A DNA stretch of 64,000 nt from Terriglobia bacterium (GTDB lineage: Bacteria; Acidobacteriota; Terriglobia; Terriglobales; Acidobacteriaceae), in assembly GCA_020073495.1 (NCBI GenBank), contig JAIQFD010000002.1:248001-312000 (forward strand), given 5' to 3'. This document shows positions 62,112-64,000 of the stretch, piece after piece. The first letter of the stretch is position 1, and every line of letters begins with the position of its first letter. A program made the position numbers and the translations under genes. The notes under the pieces are model-generated. The model did not search any database. It saw nothing but the letters and a program-made list of their open reading frames with translations, and had not been told where the DNA came from.

Positions 62112-62378
62112 TCATTCAACATCTGCATCCAACACTCCCGGCTGCTCCAGGTAATGTGATACCGCATACTGCGCCAGCAATGGCGTCTGCAGCTTGATCA
62201 CCGCTCCGCGCCATTCTCCCATGGCATGCGGAGCCCCGGGCGCGTGCTTGCACTCGCCGCTCGACCCATACTCCGCCCCGAACGTGGCGCTCTGGATCTC
62301 GCCGAAATGCTCGATTCGGCGCCACGCTTCATCGCCAACGGTACCGCCAATATCGATTCTTAATCGCACGCTTGCCAT
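62112..62378 (-). CDS. Small protein in the ABC/DUF420 operon
   Basis: 88 residues from ATG 62378, three bases after the DUF420 stop. It reads MASVRLRIDIGGTVGDEAWR... with GECKHAPGAPHAMGEWRGAV and an LLAQYAVSHYLEQPG end. No signal or membrane segment. Coupling to the upstream gene supports reality; I do not recognise it. Confidence 0.55.
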   Translation of the reverse strand: MASVRLRIDIGGTVGDEAWRRIEHFGEIQSATFGAEYGSSGECKHAPGAPHAMGEWRGAVIKLQTPLLAQYAVSHYLEQPGVLDADVE

Positions 62379-62381
62379 AGA

Positions 62382-62804
62382 TCACGCATAGAGCCGATAT
62401 AGCATTATGTAGATCACCACTCCCGTCACCGACACGTACAGCCATATTGGATACGTCCACTTCGCGATCGCCTTGTGCCGGTCGAACCTCTCCCGCAGCG
62501 CGCGGACCAGGGTGACGATCACCAGCGGCACGACCACCGCGGCCAGTACCGTGTGCGTCAGCAGGATCGCGAAATAGACCGGCCGGATCCACCCCTGCCC
62601 GGTGAACCGCACCGACCCGACGTGCGCGTGATAGTAAAGATATGAAGCCAGGAAGAGGGAAGACGAGACCACCGCCGCGATCATCACTCCACGGTGTGCA
62701 GTTCGCCGCCCGGCGCGGATCAATCCGATTCCCGTCGTGATCAACAGCGCACTGGTGGCATTCAGGCTGGCGTTGATGACCGGGAAGATCGCGTAGTCTG
62801 GCAT
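62382..62804 (-). CDS. DUF420 membrane protein
   Basis: 140-residue protein with four membrane helices (INASLNATSALLITTGIGLI, GVMIAAVVSSSLFLASYLYY, AILLTHTVLAAVVVPLVIVT, YPIWLYVSVTGVVIYIMLYR) and HAHVGSVRF between, the DUF420 pattern. The Staphylococcus relative CtaM is needed for maturation of aa3-type oxidase. Its ATG is in a TGATG overlap with the permease stop. Confidence 0.85.
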   Translation of the reverse strand: MPDYAIFPVINASLNATSALLITTGIGLIRAGRRTAHRGVMIAAVVSSSLFLASYLYYHAHVGSVRFTGQGWIRPVYFAILLTHTVLAAVVVPLVIVTLVRALRERFDRHKAIAKWTYPIWLYVSVTGVVIYIMLYRLYA

Positions 62805-63649
62805 CAGGCGGCAGGTTTCGTGCTCCGCCGGTTGGCGATCAGGAACGCGGCCAGGAAGACCACGACGGAAAATCCCGCCAGCACCGACACGCACGTGCTC
62901 ACCGGGAATTCCGCGGCTGCGCTGCCCGGGAACAGCACTGCCCGCAGCCCTTCATTGCCGTAGGTGAGAGGGTTGGCGCGCATGATCCACCGGATCCACC
63001 CCGACGCTCCACTCAGCGGGAACAGTGCCCCCGACAGCAGCCACAGCGGGATCAGCAGCAGGTTCACGATGGCGTGGAACCCCTGGGTCGAGTCCATCTT
63101 CCAGGCGATGGCGAATCCCAGCGCGGTCAGGGAGAACGAAACCAGGACGACGATCAGCGCCACCAGCCCGAATTGCTCCAGGCCGAAATGCACGCCGATG
63201 AACGGCGCGAACACCAGGAAAATGAGCCCTTGTGCCGCCGCCAGCGTCGTTCCGCCCAGCACCTTGCCCAGCACGATCACCGTCCGGCTGATGGGCGCCA
63301 CCAGCACCGACAGCAGGAACCCTTCCTTGCGGTCCTCGATCACCGACATCATGGCGAAGATCGAGGTGAACAGCACGATCATGGTCAGCGCGCCGGGGAA
63401 GAAGTATTCCAGGTAGTGCCCGCTTCCGTCCTTTGCGCGGAACGACGTCCCGAAGCCCGATCCGATCACCAGCCAGAACAGCAGCGGAGACAGGATCACC
63501 CCGATCACCCGGCTCCTCTGCCGGTAGAAGCGCACGATCTCCCGCCACCACAGCGAAGCCGCCGGCAGCAGGATTCCGCTGCTCCCCTGGCGCGTCACCG
63601 CGCGTCTCTGGGCCGTTTCCTCCGCCGCAATGGTGGTGCTATGCGCCAT
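62804..63649 (-). CDS. ABC-2 type permease
   Basis: 281 residues, six membrane helices, DrrB/NatB-like: FYRQRSRVIGVILSPLLFWL, then YFFPGALTMIVLFTSIFAMM with the conserved EDRKEGFL and the later PLWLLSGALFPL. Pairs with the ATPase at the window end and the 71-residue protein between. Substrate unknown; drug, Na+ or a cofactor for oxidase assembly are options. Confidence 0.88.
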   Translation of the reverse strand: MAHSTTIAAEETAQRRAVTRQGSSGILLPAASLWWREIVRFYRQRSRVIGVILSPLLFWLVIGSGFGTSFRAKDGSGHYLEYFFPGALTMIVLFTSIFAMMSVIEDRKEGFLLSVLVAPISRTVIVLGKVLGGTTLAAAQGLIFLVFAPFIGVHFGLEQFGLVALIVVLVSFSLTALGFAIAWKMDSTQGFHAIVNLLLIPLWLLSGALFPLSGASGWIRWIMRANPLTYGNEGLRAVLFPGSAAAEFPVSTCVSVLAGFSVVVFLAAFLIANRRSTKPAA

Positions 63650-63854
63650 TCGCCGCTTTCTTGTCCGAACCGGGGATCAACCCCATCGCTTTCGCCTGCA
63701 AGCCGGCATTCAGCAGGAACACGCCCGCCATCGCCGTCAGGATCAGGCTCATGAACAGCCCGTCCACCGTCTCCAGCCACCCGCTGGCCCCGATCCACCC
63801 GATCCCCGCCAGCGGCAGCAATCCCAGCACGACACTGATCACCAGCATCCCCAC
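63639..63854 (-). CDS. Small membrane protein between ABC subunits
   Basis: 71 residues with two membrane helices (MGMLVISVVLGLLPLAGIGW and LFMSLILTAMAGVFLLNAGL) and a lysine tail. It overlaps the permease start by 11 bases. No family recognised. Confidence 0.7.
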   Translation of the reverse strand: MGMLVISVVLGLLPLAGIGWIGASGWLETVDGLFMSLILTAMAGVFLLNAGLQAKAMGLIPGSDKKAANGA

Positions 63855-63878
63855 GCGATCCGTCCCTCTGCTTATATT

Positions 63879-64000
63879 TTACTTTCTATCGCCATTTCCT
63901 TCGTTCCAGAACCTGTGTCCTGTCCGGTCGATGAACACATCCTCCAGCGTCGGCTTGCTCACCGACACCGACTGGATCTCCCCCGGAAACGCCTCCACCA
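63879..64000 (-). CDS. ABC transporter ATPase, C-terminal end (rest outside window)
   Basis: Only the last 40 codons are in the window (stop TAA at 63881-63879). VEAFPGEIQSVSVSKPTLED followed by VFIDRTGHRF is the standard C-terminus of DrrA/NatA-type ATPases. It should energise the ABC-2 permease 230 bases downstream. Confidence 0.85.
   Translation of the reverse strand, partial: VEAFPGEIQSVSVSKPTLEDVFIDRTGHRFWNEGNGDRK

Overview
The window is a high-GC bacterial chromosome segment packed with short-spaced, often 1-4 base overlapping genes. It most resembles an Acidobacteriota (Terriglobia-type) genome. This rests on gene content (protein kinase fused to a PD40/TolB propeller, DUF3488 transglutaminase, YpdA, FecR-like and small alanine/proline-rich exported proteins) and on palindromic or text-like intergenic repeats that I associate with that phylum. 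The assignment is an inference; no rRNA or tRNA gene is present to settle it.

Layout. 1-5992: end of glycogen synthase, a transporter operon (Na+/solute symporter, APC permease, small membrane protein) and, divergently, a GlcNAc-kinase-like protein with a repeat protein. 6007-10403: uvrC, a TPR protein, a lipoprotein and a DinB-fold protein. 10424-14768: a pilD / sensor kinase / coiled-coil protein / NtrC-type regulator operon, probably for type IV pili or another sigma-54 regulon. 14890-20729: exported and surface proteins, a K+ channel, mobA and an MlaF-like ATPase. 20744-23163: an AT-richer island between 16-bp direct repeats, carrying an Nmad3-like (nucleotide-modification-associated) protein and a lipoprotein with 24-residue repeats. 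23670-28541: ribE, ribD, an overlooked 55-residue protein and ftsY, then an HD-GYP protein. 28720-38916: gpsA/plsY, thpR, cinA, an NHL propeller protein, pgpA/yacG/rimO, a PD-(D/E)XK nuclease-like gene and a transglutaminase. 39015-39113: SRP RNA gene, with duplicated and inverted fragments of itself downstream. 39395-49051: fabH, a serine hydrolase, fumC, ypdA, a FecR-like protein, a GT39 glycosyltransferase, cyaY and ssb. 49540-56102: a two-gene 2-hydroxyacyl-CoA dehydratase-like system (590 + 1194 residues) behind a structured leader, then small proteins and a ferredoxin. 56103-59169: Ser/Thr kinase gene bracketed by 19-bp inverted repeats. 59243-64000: a cysteine-rich PAS histidine kinase, an exported hemerythrin, and an ABC-2 transporter / DUF420 operon of the kind found with cytochrome oxidase assembly genes.

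Most genes are housekeeping. The best candidates for poorly described biology are the dehydratase/activase pair with its hairpin-rich leader, the Nmad3 island, the rearranged SRP RNA locus, the inverted-repeat-flanked kinase, and the Cys-rich PAS kinase beside an exported hemerythrin.
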